Shown here in pieces: positions 1 to 11,129 of a stretch of DNA of 64,000 nucleotides. Below the pieces are notes generated by a model. The model was not told the DNA's origin, did no database searches, and saw only the letters and a program-made list of their open reading frames with translations. How positions within the stretch are numbered: the first letter of the stretch is position 1; each line of letters opens with the position of its first letter. A program made the position numbers and the translations under genes. This DNA comes from Torymus aiolomorphi (taxonomy: Eukaryota > Arthropoda > Insecta > Hymenoptera > Torymidae): contig CM070873.1 of assembly GCA_036365515.1 (NCBI GenBank), positions 41,547,807 through 41,611,806 on the forward strand. Direction: 5' to 3'.

Positions 1-85
1 TTATTATTATTTAAATTTAAGCAATCGTTAAATGTGAAAAGATAGTCTGTATATAAGGTTTTGTCATAAACTGACGTGCAAATGG

Positions 86-129
<44 letters not shown>

Positions 130-1477
130 ACCGTTTGTAGGTAGCGCCTTTCTTCAAACGTACGGCCGATAACCTTTATAAATAAATAATTGCTACGCTA
201 ATTCATATATCGAGAATCATTCCTTACCTTTGAAATCAATTCAAAGAAAAGTATAATGAAAAAATGTAACATAACATAGAGTTCTGTAATTACATTGAAT
301 ATGGTATTTTAAAACAAAGACATTTTTTAATTCTAAAATCATTTAAAACAATTTTACACCAATCAATGTACACTTTGTATAAGGGCTATAAGCCCGTTTA
401 AGCAACAAATAAATAAATAAAAAAAAATAAATAAAATAATCATTACCAAAATTTTAATTATTATTGCAAGGTTTAAAATATTCAATTTAAAATTTTTAAT
501 TTTAAGCCTACAGAGTATAATAAATACTGAAATACATTCACTGTACTTTTCTTAATTGTGAAAGAATAAAATCAAACATTACATCATCGAGTGAAAAGCG
601 GCTAGACGACCGTACTTTCGAAAGTGGAATCCCGATGTTTGAACAGTGGTTGAACGCTGAATCCATGGGCGAATGGACGACGAACCTTTATATTATTGTG
701 TATCCTAGGGTTTTGGATGCTTTATCAAGAATTTTGACAAAACTTTGTTTCAGAAACGTATATTTTAAAGGCACATTTCGTGTTTAACATGGGTCAGTTT
801 TCATCAGTACAATGCAGAGCGAATGCAATAATAGTGATAAGATAAAATAAGATTAATAACACATGTTTACAATAATACATTCAATAATTTAATAAATAAT
901 ATGTATACCGCCAACTTTCTTGCATATCCTGTACGCGATCAAAATGTTCAAATTCTTGTATATTAATGTTCACTTAATTAGGACAACAGTATTTTTCGAT
1001 TCACAATATCCTTATAAATATCTCGCACTCACTCATTCATTCACACTGAAGTTTGATAATACAAATAATAAAAAATGTTGTTGTAAGATTGACTTAGGAA
1101 TATTAATTTTCAACACGCCGTGTTCGAATAACATAAACAAATATTAAACGAGAAAAATCAGACTTGAATATACGCAAATTAATACCTCATGAATTCGCAT
1201 TACAATGTTAATTTGTAATATTTACATCAAAGTAACAACGCAGCCGTACATTTGTATAACCGTTATTATATCAATTAATACAATATCATTACAATACAAT
1301 ATTATCAACATCCGTTAAAATGATTAAATAAGGTTTTGGAAATATTAAATTTGTTTATCGGATTTTATTTGTATATTAAGTATTGTATTTGTAAAAAATT
1401 ATAATATTGAAATAATTTTTGTCTGTTGCTTATTCTGCGTATGTATTTATAACCTAATGGAAAAGTATCGATATTAA
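1..1477. other. AT-rich non-coding stretch
   Basis: No coding exon, RNA gene or long inverted repeat is recognisable. The only open frames are short and composed of AT-rich codons. A long poly-A run lies near the left edge. Confidence 0.6.
86..127 (+). repeat. Poly-A homopolymer, 42 nt
   Basis: An uninterrupted run of A. It could be a homopolymer microsatellite or the tail of a retroposed copy. No target-site duplication or LINE-like sequence is recognisable upstream, so a retroposon origin is only a possibility. Runs this long are prone to length error in assembly. Confidence 0.9.
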
Positions 1478-2329
1478 ATGTTAAATCAAATTTCAAACTT
1501 TTTTTTAATGAAAAACACGTGGACTGTAACCTTAAAAAATATACTTCATCTTCTCTGGAAAAATTACTATATGCAAGAAAAAATTCTTAAAAGTACCAAT
1601 TTTTTACTTGTTCAAAGTACATTTTATTTAAAACAAGAAATTAAAAATTTACAAACAGAAAAAGAAGAACTTTTACAAGCGCTTCATTAATGCACAAACT
1701 AATAATACTAGTGCAAAGATAGCAGAGACGCGACGTAAGAGTTCAAGAATTAGAGAAAAAAATTATTGTTGTTGGGATTTATGTGATCAATCTGCGTAGC
1801 GTTAAAGTAGATATACACATATAGATGTATGTAAGAAAGCAACGCTGCGCGGCGCGAGCGAACTCCGCCGAGTGCGGGGAGGGAGAGCGGTAGCCGCTCT
1901 AGTCAGACGGTCGCAACGCGCCGACCGAGGCAGACATATGGAGTTTTGTGAGTGTAGAGTGTGTGTGTTAAATAAAGCTTTTGTTTCATCTTGATTTGTT
2001 GCGTTTATCTTTTTGTCTTACCCCAACAATTATAAATAATGAAAAATCGCAAATTCATATTACAACAATATAAAATGAAATAGAAAAAATTGAAAGAAAA
2101 TAACAACAAACTGATAAGAGACATGCGCAGTGAAACGGATAAGTTCAAGAAATCAATAAAATTTAAAAGAAAATGCAGTAACTCCCTTCTTAAAAAAGTG
2201 ATAACCGGAAGATGTGAAGCCTCTATAGATTTGATTTGTGATTGGCTCTTGGATAAAAGGCGCGAGAATTTAAAATTAAATATGCATTTTTACTTCATGA
2301 TTATTAGTTATTGGAATGAAAATGATTAA
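1478..2329 (+). pseudogene. Degenerate ORF remnants split by a solo LTR
   Basis: Short open frames at 1478-1690 and 2090-2329 have lysine/glutamate-rich, coiled-coil-like composition (for example QEIKNLQTEKEELLQALH). Between them, 1692-1768 also reads open in another frame. The solo LTR at 1770-2028 separates the two parts. The whole looks like a decayed protein gene, possibly a transposase. I do not recognise the family. Chance AT-rich ORFs are a real alternative. Confidence 0.25.
1770..2028 (+). mobile_element. Solo LTR (259 bp)
   Basis: The segment begins TGTTGGG and ends CCCAACA, the inverted TG..CA termini of an LTR. It is flanked by ATTGT on the left and ATTAT on the right, a 5-bp target-site duplication with one mismatch. 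It is much more GC-rich than its surroundings and holds an AATAAA signal near 1972 followed by a T-rich tract, as in an R-U5 region. No internal retroviral-like coding sequence is adjacent, so it is a solo LTR left by LTR-LTR recombination. The termini would fit BEL/Pao or Gypsy, but the family is not proven. Confidence 0.65.
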
Positions 2330-2716
2330 ACTGAAAAGTATTAAATAATAATTAATTTAATTTTGGTTGTAGCTTAAAAAAATAAATAATACGTTATAAT
2401 TGTTTGTTAAAGTGATGGCCAGACGTGAAATACAATACGATTAGTTATTGAATTGGGCTGTAAAACTCAAAACAATAAGTAAATTTTTAATTTTAGCAAT
2501 AAAGAAGGTCTCGAGAATTTGAATGAAAAGTAAAAGAGATTCTTTAAAATAAATTATGTAAATATTATGTTCAGATTTTATTCTTTACTTAAGACTTCGT
2601 GAAAAAAAAAATAATTCAAATAACTTATAGTTTCTAACCTAAAAATTTAGTATTGGTTAAGGGTAAATGTACTGCACTATTAAAGCAATGATTAAAGATG
2701 TATTAACTAGCGTTAA
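2330..2716. other. AT-rich non-coding gap
   Basis: Nothing recognisable: no open frame of note, no inverted repeat. Confidence 0.5.
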
Positions 2717-2719
2717 TTT

Positions 2720-3159
2720 GGCGCGCTACGCGCGCCCTCTCTTCCCTGTTTCCCGATTTCTTTCGAGTTTCGAGAACGATTCGAAATTTCGAGATACCTC
2801 GCAAAAACGCTCGAAAACCGAACGAATATCGATTGCTCAATTTATATTAAGGAAATTAAAAGAATAGTATTTTTCGTCACAAGGCCGTAAAATGCAATTT
2901 CACGGACCGAGAAGTATCACTCGATCACACGAGGGCGTGAAATCTTATGGCTCATTTGCGGATGTAAAAATGCAATTCCTCGTCCCCGAGAACCAGGTAC
3001 GTGAAATCGCATTTTACGTCCGCAAATGAATCCGTAAAATCGAATTTTACGGACACGTATATTAAAAAAAGATTTTCGGCTTATAACGAATAAATTATTC
3101 TTAGCATGTTTAATAAAAAAAGGACATGGATCGCGCTCAGCGAGCATGGATTCAGCTAG
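2720..3159 (+). mobile_element. Candidate non-autonomous Helitron
   Basis: The right end reads as a short hairpin (GCTC-AGC-GAGC, 3135-3145) followed after 10 nt by CTAG (3156-3159) and then T, the arrangement of a Helitron 3' terminus (hairpin, CTRR, insertion before T). The left part starts near a perfect GGCGCGC palindrome (2720-2736). Internally there are two related palindromes, CCGTAAAAT-GCA-ATTTCACGG near 2886 and CCGTAAAAT-CGA-ATTTTACGG near 3031. The stem is only 4 bp and the 5' TC terminus is not located, so the left boundary is a guess. No Rep/helicase coding sequence is present. Confidence 0.35.
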
Positions 3160-3551
3160 TAAGTTAAAAACATTAAATAAAAACTAAGAGTGAATTATTT
3201 TCCATTTTATTTTTAATTCTGAATATTGTTTAATTGATTTAATGTATTTTTTTATCAGGATGCATTGGACTTACAAAAAGCAGTTTAATGTCGTGAAAAA
3301 GGAGCCCATGCTACATTCGTGGGTAACTCAGAAAGTACACGTATTATTTGACACTGTTTATGTTGAATGTACTTGAAACCCTTGAAACCAACAAAATAGA
3401 TTTAACTAAGCAATTAGAACTCCAATTAAATAAGGAACCCAGTGCATTGTAATTAAAACAAACGCCAACTACAATACATAAGTTTATACACAATTCTAAG
3501 GAAAATAAATAGAAAAAAGTAAGGTTATAATTGTACAACAAGATGTATAAA
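3160..3551. other. AT-rich gap with coding-like debris
   Basis: Around 3365-3455 the plus strand reads briefly as a charged peptide-like frame with stops. Otherwise nothing is recognisable. Confidence 0.4.
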
Positions 3552-3623
3552 GGCAGCGGCGCTGCCCGTCCGGCATAGTGTCACATTCGTGACATACTTG
3601 TCTTCAGGGCGCTACCGCGCCCT
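3552..3623 (+). repeat. Cluster of three short hairpins
   Basis: Three perfect inverted repeats occur in 72 bp: GGCAGC-GGC-GCTGCC (3552-3566), TGTCAC-ATTC-GTGACA (3579-3594), and AGGGCGC-TACC-GCGCCCT (3606-3623). The last, with its upstream ATACTTGTCTTC, closely matches the layout at 9008-9036, so these are copies of one dispersed module. Confidence 0.75.
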
Positions 3624-3625
3624 TT

Positions 3626-5176
3626 GATTCGATTTTGTCGAACAATTCGTACATAAAAGGGCTAATATTCAAGAAGCAATTGAAACCTCTCTGTCGAAAA
3701 AGAATCAGAATCAAAGCTTCAATTATTATAATTTAGAAAAAATGAAAAATTGACGTTCTAAGCTTAATAAAATTCTCCAGTATAAGGATGCAGCTTACTG
3801 TAACACAATTATAACTGATTGACAAAAATCTTACAGAATAAACTTTTGTGTGACTTCTTTGAACTTATGAAACATTCTTATTACCAGTAGAACGAATAAC
3901 TGCAGTTATGTCAAGAAACGTGTAAGCGCTTCAAAGGCAAAGTTTTATCTCTCTCCATTCAAATGAATGAAAATTTCACTCAATGAATATATTTTTCATT
4001 CATAATTTAAAGTTTTACATTTTTATAAAGAATATGAAGTACCGATACAATTCTTTTTTTATTTTTGTTTAAAAAGTGATTTTTTTGATACATAGAGGAT
4101 GCCAAGACTTCTTAAAAATAATTTTATTAATATTACCTATAACATTTTTGAATTAAAAAATGTGAAAATTTGTTTAATTTTCAGGATGGAAATGTCGATA
4201 AAATTTAAAATGTATGAATAATGTACGTATTGGTGAAGAGTAACGTTCCTCATTTCACAAATGAAATATATATGTAGGTTAAGGGGATGTAAAATAGTAA
4301 CGTAGATCTCTATCTTACCGAAATTGCCGTTCTATTTATTTTTACTTTTAGACTAGGTCTCACGCACCGCAATAAGATACGGAATACCTTTGGTTACTGA
4401 CCAACTTTTGAATTATAATTTGACAATCTGAAAGAATTTATTTTTATTTGATTTGTATAAAAGCAGGGCCATCACTACCCTCCATAGTAATATACTCTGC
4501 AACTCTGCAAAGTTTCAAATCGATATTAAAAAACATCTTAAAATGCTATTTATAACAAAATTTTTGGTTCGTCTGTAATGACCCGTTAACTCAGTCGATA
4601 ACAGTAAACTACTGTACCCCTAATAACCTTTTTTTTTTATGGTTGATGCTATTTGTACGACAGAAATATAGTACGTTAATTCAGAGTATAAGTCCTAAGA
4701 CATCGGTTACAGTAAGATTGACCGTAAATGTTTCACACCCTCCAAACAATTAAGGATTCAAAATTTCACTTTTTTACAAATAAAATTATGATATTATTTT
4801 TAATTTTTTATTAGATTATTCTACTCAAAAATTAACAATTTTCGCATTCAAGAAAAAATACATAATTTGAAGAAAATTCGCTTTTATACTTTTTACAAAT
4901 AAATGAAAATAAATCTTTTGGAAATTGGTTTCATGTGTTATTTATGTTTTCACAGAACGGAATACATGCATATTGTAGATAGAATAAAAAATAAAATTTT
5001 ATAAATATATCATTTTTTATATTTATGTCAAATAAAATATATATTTAAGTTATAGTATTTTTATATTTGAGAAATCAAAAATCAATAATTTGTTTCTGAA
5101 ATAATAGTACTTTTTGAAACCCGGGCTGCAAACAATATTTTTCGATGCTAGTGAAAGAAAATTATTTTAAGTTATA
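3626..5176. other. AT-rich non-coding stretch
   Basis: No gene or inverted repeat is seen. Homopolymer T/A tracts only. Confidence 0.5.
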
Positions 5177-5599
5177 TTAAGGTTGTATTGGCCGTAAGGT
5201 CCCTGCCAACAGTTAGTTTTTCACGTTAAAACTGCGATAAATAATTATGTAAAACAATTGATCAATTTCTAATTCTCACGATCAATGTATTAATAATGCA
5301 AATAGAATATTATAAGCTTTAAAAATCAAAAATCAAAGCAAAATTGTAAACTTGGCACTATTTTGTTTTTTATATCGTCAAAATGCACTAATTTCAACGT
5401 AATGACGATTTAAAAAAATAGTGCCAAGTTTACAATTTTGCTTTGATTTTTTATTTTTAAAGCTTATAATATTCCATTTGCATTAATACATTGATCGCGA
5501 GAACTATAAATTGATCAATTGCTTTACATAATTATTTATCGCAGTTTTAACGTAAAAAACTACCTTTTGGCAGGGACCTTACGGACAATACAACCTTAA
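5177..5599. mobile_element. Foldback/MITE family 1, intact copy
   Basis: Almost the whole element is a palindrome: arms of about 190 bp start GGTTGTATTGGCCGTAAGG and meet at a short loop near 5390. TTAA lies exactly at both outer ends (5177-5180, 5596-5599), fitting a TTAA target-site duplication. No coding capacity. A second copy with a different loop state is at 16449-17428. TTAA duplication is the hallmark of the piggyBac superfamily, but the termini are not typical piggyBac CCC ends, so the assignment is open. Confidence 0.85.
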
Positions 5600-5656
5600 T
5601 CAGTCCTTCAAATTTGATTAAAATCTGCTTTTTTATTCAAAATCAAGAGAACTCCC

Positions 5657-5880
5657 TTAAGGGAACGCCGACCTTGCCTGTTTTACCATCTGACCTAACC
5701 AATTCAGCGAAATCAGTTTTTCAAAGTTTTCGTTTGAACGAATGAACGTTGGTAAGGTTGTAAGAAATGGAAAAATGAATTGCGGACAGCTCCCCAAAAC
5801 ACAAAAACTTACAAAAAAAAAAAGAAAATTCTATTTACGCTTTCTGCCGCATTCATACCGCGACGTTAGTGATCTGATCT
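5657..5880. mobile_element. Foldback family 4, single arm
   Basis: It starts at a TTAA (5657-5660) followed by GGGAACGCCGACCTTGC. It matches, over about 200 bp, the two arms of the element at 7620-8232, including the stretch through the CTTTCTGCCGCATTCATACC motif. The opposite arm is not found nearby, so this is a truncated or rearranged copy. Confidence 0.75.
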
Positions 5881-5966
5881 AACCGTGGCCCTAACTAATT
5901 CAATAAGCTGTACTCTAACTCGCGCCTGTAAACAAACCCTATCGCGTTTGCATCGCGCACGCGCAC

Positions 5967-6026
5967 CCCTACTGAAAAAGTGCAGCTGATTATCAACTGA
6001 TAATAAGCTGCACTTTTTCAGTAGGG
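5967..6026. repeat. 60-bp near-perfect hairpin
   Basis: The arms, CCCTACTGAAAAAGTGCAGC and its complement, face each other across a very short centre. It could be a miniature inverted-repeat element or a cruciform-forming site. No target-site duplication is evident. Confidence 0.8.
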
Positions 6027-6863
6027 ACACGTTCTACGCAGTGCCATTTGTTGGATGTAAGCGGAAACTTCATAGAAAGAAGAGAAATAATATGCCTTAG
6101 AAGCCATATTAGTTCTCTTAGAAAGTTTGAAAAACTTTCTGAAGATATAAGACTATTATCAGGTATACTAAAAATTTCTTATGAATTCTCGTGTAAATAG
6201 AAAGTGCGGACAAGTGCCACTTTTACAAATAAAGGTCGTATATTTTTATAGAAAATAGCAAACGAGTACTTCGTTTGTTCTACCCATGCACATTTTGCTT
6301 ATTTAAATAAAGATAAACTATTTTGCTACTATTGTTGTGTATGGGAGTATTTATTATTTATTTATTTATTCCTTCCTGTACAGCTGCTGTGGCTTTTTAC
6401 AAGGACTTCAGGTACACGTTATATAATACATATGCCTACAATTACTTCATTTATTTCATTCTTTACAGTCTTTCTCCCGACATTAACTCTGTAATAAACC
6501 CTATCTTACCTCTCACGTGTATGGGAGTATTATTTCACTTATTCAATGGCTGAAAATAAACTTTGCCGTAAATAAATGCCGTGAATATAAAGATAAATTG
6601 AACCTTTTAGAGTAAAGTGTTTTAGCAAGAACAATGATTATATTATTATTATAACAAATAATTAAATTTAATCAGTTTTTCCTGACAAAAACTAGGTATG
6701 GTAGAAAATACAATTCTTATAATGCCAACTAAAATAGTAGATTTTCTTACAAGGGGGGAAAATGGAAATTTCGCAGGCACGTGATATGACGACCGAGGCG
6801 AAGCCGAGGCCTAGTGTAAACAAACGGCGAAAACGCGTACTTTCGCCCGAGGAATAGAGAAAA
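6027..6863. other. Non-coding gap with weak ORF
   Basis: A hydrophobic 76-codon frame at 6323-6553 and a short frame near 6045-6200 were examined. Neither matches a family I can name. A 15-base repeat, TGTATGGGAGTATTT/A, occurs near 6337 and 6519. I see no supported gene. Confidence 0.4.
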
Positions 6864-7181
6864 ATATTTTTGTCTCATACCCTGTCGGAAAGTGTTGTCT
6901 TTCCACCCTGCTGAAAGTGCCACATTCCCTCACGCCTAGAAACTGCGACGCGCATGCGCGTTTCTCTAATTTGCGGCCCGGCTGGCGCCGCCTGCGTATT
7001 GCAGCCCTCGCTGCCGCTCGGGCCGCAAATCACCTGCAGGCGGCTCTAGTCGGCAGAAAATTAGAAACGTGCATAAGTCTCGCAGTTTTAGGAGTGAGGT
7101 TATGTGGCACTTAAGGCCCTGAGATCAGGGTGAAAAGACAATAATATACTTTCCTCCAGGGAATACATGAGACAAAATAGT
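6864..7181. repeat. GC-centred foldback element
   Basis: Diverged arms of about 100-120 bp (left TTTTGTCTCATACCCTG, right ending ATGAGACAAAA) enclose a GC-rich core that holds GCGGCCCG facing CGGGCCGC. No coding capacity. This is probably a foldback transposon. It abuts another hairpin element at 7183. Confidence 0.65.
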
Positions 7182-7182
7182 A

Positions 7183-7301
7183 TACGCAACACGGGAGGGA
7201 AGTAGAACATCTCAACCCGCGCGTCTTCCGCCCTCTCCTTCGGCTCGGGCGTCAATATCACACGCGGGTTGGGATGTCTTACTTCCCTCCCTTGGTGCGT
7301 A
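7183..7301. repeat. Hairpin element with GGGAGGGAAGT arms
   Basis: The arms start TACGCA, run through GGGAGGGAAGT and CAACCCGCG, and close on a small CGCCC..GGGCG stem near 7230-7250. Similarity between the arms extends outward to AAATAGTA on both sides. Confidence 0.75.
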
Positions 7302-7392
7302 ATGTACTATTTCGATGCACTGGGTAGTCAATGTATTTTTACGGCTTGTTCGTTGACTCAAAACGTAATTTTAAAACCCACAAAACGAGCAG

Positions 7393-7619
7393 TTAAGGCG
7401 ACGTGAGTGACACCTGTTACCGACCATTGCAGGGACCTGTTTTTTTTCTTTTTTTATTTTCATTTAGTTTTGAATTTTAAGAAAATATCGGTCTAATATG
7501 TTGTAGTTCATTATCGAATCTACAACGTGTCAAAGAGATTTTTCCTCAAAATTCAAAATTGAACGAGAAAAACGAGTCCCGGTAATCGTCGGTAACAGGG
7601 AGACCTGGCATCGCCTTAA
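7393..7619. mobile_element. Foldback family 3, copy a
   Basis: A 219-bp element between TTAA 7393-7396 and TTAA 7616-7619. Its termini are GGCGAYG followed by ACCTGTTACCGAC, and the opposite arm is GTCGGTAACAGGGAGACC. The arms cover most of its length. The right TTAA is shared with the next element, so the two abut with a single TTAA between them. Confidence 0.8.
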
Positions 7620-8232
7620 AAGGATGCCGACCTTGCGTGTTTTACCATCTGACCTAACCAATTCAGCGAAATCAGTTTTTCAAAGTTTTCTTTTGAACGA
7701 ATGAACGGATTCTTTTGCAATTTGGCAAGGTTGTAGGAAATGGAAAAAAAACTGTAAATCGTGCTTTTTACACCCATATATATCGCATGTATTGTGGTTA
7801 TTTTTATGTATCATAACATAATAAGTCCACATATACAGTACATGATATTGTACTACTATAAATAAAAATTTACTGGTCATTTGACAAAAAAAATATTGGT
7901 GCCCCCCCCCGGGCCCCCTCATAGATACGGCCTAGCACGACGGAGCCACCTTAAGGCGATGCCAGGTCTCCCTGTTACCGACGATTGCTGTGGAAGTACT
8001 CCACTGCGTCATTAACGCCGCGGTATGAATGCGGCAGAAAGTGTAAATAGAATTTTTCTTTTTTTTGTAACTTTTTGTGTTTTGGGAAGCTGTCCACACT
8101 TCATTTTTCCATTTCCTACAACCTTGCCAAATTGCAAAAGAATCCGTTCATTCGTTCAAAAGAAAACTTTGAAAAACTGATTTCGCTGAATTGGTTAGGT
8201 CAGATGGTAAAACACGCAAGGTCGGCGTCCTC
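7620..8232. mobile_element. Foldback family 4, two-armed copy
   Basis: The left arm (7620 to about 7760) and right arm (about 8020-8232) are inverted copies sharing GCCGACCTTGCGTG at the ends and an ATCTGACCTAACC stretch. The element is bounded by TTAA on the left (7616-7619) and right (8233-8236). The inner left arm is replaced by unrelated sequence that includes a C-run near 7900. A 40-bp fragment of the family 3 terminus begins at TTAA 7951-7954. Compare the more complete arm at 5657-5880. Confidence 0.75.
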
Positions 8233-8236
8233 TTAA

Positions 8237-8365
8237 GGCGATACCAGGTCTCCCTGTTACCGACGATTGCCGGGACTCGTTTTTCTCGTTCAATTTTGAA
8301 TTTTGAGGACAAATCTCTTTGACACGTTGTAGATTCGATAATGAACTACAACATATCAGAAAATT
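8237..8365. mobile_element. Foldback family 3, single arm
   Basis: It starts directly after the TTAA at 8233-8236 with GGCGATACCAGGTCTCCC and matches the 7500-7615 arm in inverted orientation through the ATAATGAACTACAACATATC stretch. The other arm is absent. The following sequence (about 8440-8496) ends ATTCCACACCCCC before TTAA and resembles the end of the family 5 element at 15394. Confidence 0.7.
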
Positions 8366-8496
8366 TATTCAAAACTTTGCACAATGATAGATAATTACTT
8401 TACGCAGGGCAATCGAATTTGAATAAGTCGCTAATCGTAGTCTTGTCTGGCCGGTTCGGTAGACCGCATAATAGAGATCGGTATTCCACACCCCCT

Positions 8497-9370
8497 TTAA
8501 GGATATATTGGCCATACAATCGGTGTCAGAAGTTAGTTTTTATTTAAAATATCAATAATTTGTTATATGGGGTTGTTTTTTTCTTTTTTATTTGAAAACT
8601 ATGTAGGAGGGCATAAGACCAATAGTTGAAGCGTCTAAAATAAGAAATCAGATAACAATTTTTTAAGTATTTCGACTTTTAAAAATCATATATTATAATA
8701 CATTTTTAATTTCATTCATCAAGGTGCCGCATCTTCAAATTTTATTCGATTCTGGTTTTTTGGTCTTATTTTGTCCAGGGGAGAATTATCAATAACCACT
8801 AACAAAAAAAAAACTAATATAACTATATTTAAGATAATAAACATTTTAAAGTGTACAGTCAACTTAAGAAGTGAGTTCCTTTTTTATAAAACTAAACTTT
8901 AATATAAGACATAAAAACTAACGCAATATACGCAAAAGCGTATTGAATTTTTCGTACACCCATTTCAATGTATATGTAGCACGGGTCGCTCCTTTAGGCT
9001 TCTTCTATACTTGCCTTCGGAGCGCTCCCGCGCTCCTTGATTTTTTATTTTTGAGTTAGTCAAAAATTGGGTCTATTTATAATTCTCCCCTGGACAAAAT
9101 AAGACCAAAAAACAAGAATCGAATAAAATTTGAAGATGCGGCACCTTGATGAATGAAATTAAAAATGTATTAAGACATATGATTTTTAAAAGTCGAAATA
9201 CTTGAAAAATTTTCGTCTGATTTCTTATTTTAGGGGCTTATATTGCTCATTTGACTTATTTCTCTAAACTTATTTAATAAAAAAGTAGCAAATGTGGTTT
9301 TATATTTAATTATTAATAATTTTAGTAATACTGATATTCGACGTCGATAGTATAGCCCATACATCTTTAA
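8497..9370. mobile_element. Foldback family 2, 866 bp
   Basis: TTAA at 8497-8500 and 9367-9370 brackets diverged termini (GGATATATTGGCCATAC; the opposite end matches about 17 of 22 positions). Inside, long arms run from about 8640-8790 and 9070-9240, sharing AAGGTGCCGCATCTTC and CTCCCCTGGACAAAATAAG. The central loop holds a GGAGCGC-TCCC-GCGCTCC hairpin (9019-9036) related to that at 3606. No coding frame. Confidence 0.8.
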
Positions 9371-10430
9371 GGGAATGCCTTATTCACATATGTTACAATC
9401 AATTACCGACATTCACTGATTTTTCAAATTTATTTTTACTTTAAAATCAATCAACGAAGAGTTGTAAGTAAAAATAGATAATAGTAATATTAATTATTAT
9501 AGCAATATTAAATTTTATATTAATATTATACTGTTTCATCTATCAGGTACAAATGATGATGATATACTGGCACGACAAGATGAGACTCATCCCAAACATG
9601 ATAATCACAATCTAAAAGGTATAATATTAATGGGGTATATTCCTCCGCTAGGGGCGGTGGCAAGCATATAGGGGTAAACCATTATTTTTGTATATTATTT
9701 TGTAAAAAATTAAGTTCTAGAAATTTTGTATTAAACAACCATTATGTTTTTGATAATAAAGTATATGAATGTGTATTTGAAATTTATATTGTTTTATTAT
9801 TATAATATTTACATAATTATGGAAATAACATAATCCTAATGTCAACGGCATTCTGTCCCATTTTATATAACCCTCATGGCAAAAATATAACCCTCATTAA
9901 AAAAAACCCTTGTTTCTTGTTAAAAAGGTCAATGAATAACGTTAATCAAACAAGTATAACAATTATGTTAATATTGATTTGAAAACATATTACTCTAATT
10001 TACTATGAAAATGAATAAGATGGAAAAAAAGTAAACAAATTTTTCCAATCTATAGCGGTCAAAACATGAAGTTCGATGAACTTGTAAAACATTTCGAAAT
10101 AATATTATTATTATGGAAAAATTATGATAATCCAAAAGTTAACGGCGGTATGAGGTAGATTAATTGAAAAAGGAGTAATATTTCACAAGATTAGCATAGA
10201 TGTTTTATTAGTCTTTTCAAAGCTGAATTGTGTAAGTGCCATCGGACCAGTAGCTGCAACCTACCCCTCCCATCCCGGAACCCCTCCTTAATACCTGGAC
10301 GAAAATATTAAAAGATAAAAATGTTAATGTTCAATTATGTTTTAATTTTTTAAATGTATAAAAATATGTAAAAAAGTATAAAAGTGTACATAACTGAATA
10401 AATCATTCGCATAAAATAACCAATGGTTTT
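9371..10430. other. AT-rich gap
   Basis: Apart from an exon-like 72-bp segment (9547-9618) nothing is recognisable. Short pyrimidine and AT tracts only. Confidence 0.5.
9547..9618 (+). other. Exon-like 72-bp segment
   Basis: It is preceded by a pyrimidine-rich tract ending CAG and followed by a GTATAA donor. Length is a multiple of 3. The only frame open right through is phase 1 to phase 1 and encodes a polar acidic/His stretch (TNDDDILARQDETH and onward). It could be an internal exon of an unrecognised or captured gene, or chance. No partner exon was found. Confidence 0.2.
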
Positions 10431-10500
10431 ATAGTTTCATACAGTTTCTTACAGTTTTGTACAATTTCTTACGGTTTCCTACATTTACTCACATTTATTT
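10431..10500 (+). repeat. Seven tandem 10-bp units
   Basis: Consecutive decamers of the form AYAGTTTCTT, diverging to ACATTTACTC, keep strict 10-bp spacing for seven copies. T-tracts repeated at helical period would tend to give intrinsically curved DNA. It lies 200 bp upstream of the copia insertion. Confidence 0.7.
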
Positions 10501-10705
10501 TTTTCATCATTCGGGATAATTAAAAGTTTTTCAAAGATTAAAGAAAGAGAAAACATAACCTATAAAATGTCAAAATAACCAATAAATTGTACGGTAATTT
10601 TTTTTGCAAACGGTTACAACAAGTGTAAGCCAAGGGTTAATCAACGGTTCGGAAAAAGAACAAATATAACATTTCAAAAACAAAAGAATTGTCATTTATA
10701 CAGGT

Positions 10706-11117
10706 TGTTAAAAAACAACCGCATTGGGTATATATCACGTGAAAGAGCGGAAAATTCTAAGATAAAAAGTCTAATGAACCAACGCGATCGGATCGATAGA
10801 TTTTCCGTAATCGATTAATGAAAATTGCTCGATTAGACCAATGAGCGCTCCTCGACGGCGGAGAAGCGGCGCGGCACCTTCCCCCACTCCGCGCTCTCCA
10901 CCGCCTCTTGTCGCTAACGCCGCGCGCTCCCCTCCAGTGCGCATCACGTGATCGATGCGCGAGCAGCAGCGACTGACTCGCGCAAAACTCTCTCGACCGC
11001 TGGACTCCAAGCGACAAGCGCCGCGAGCATGAGGCTCGTTACATAGTTACATTGTATATTCTTATTCATCTTAAATAAACTATTCCTTTTTACAATCACG
11101 GCTCAATTTATTCAACA
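10706..11117 (+). repeat. 5' LTR of the copia element (412 bp)
   Basis: It starts TGTTA and ends AACA. From 10926 to the end it matches the 3' LTR with few changes. The first 220 bp have no counterpart there. A TATATA sits at 10731 and two TCACGTGA palindromes at 10735-10742 and 10944-10951. AATAAA lies near 11077 in the shared R region. The upstream portion includes a TTGTT..AACAA hairpin at its very start. Confidence 0.85.
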
Positions 11118-11129
11118 TGGTGGCAGAGG
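11118..11129 (+). other. Primer-binding site
   Basis: TGGTGGCAGAGG directly follows the LTR. It matches the complement of the 3' end of insect initiator tRNA-Met (TGGTAGCAGAGG) with one change, the primer class used by many copia elements. It overlaps a short upstream frame, ATG 11117 to TAA 11140. Confidence 0.7.

Noticed and set aside
6323..6553. Hydrophobic ORF considered as a chemoreceptor or GPCR fragment
   Set aside because: The only resemblance is a loose INPILPL-like motif; no further exons or conserved signatures.
10757..11017. ORFs within the copia 5' LTR
   Set aside because: Overlapping frames in GC-rich U3/R sequence with no protein features.
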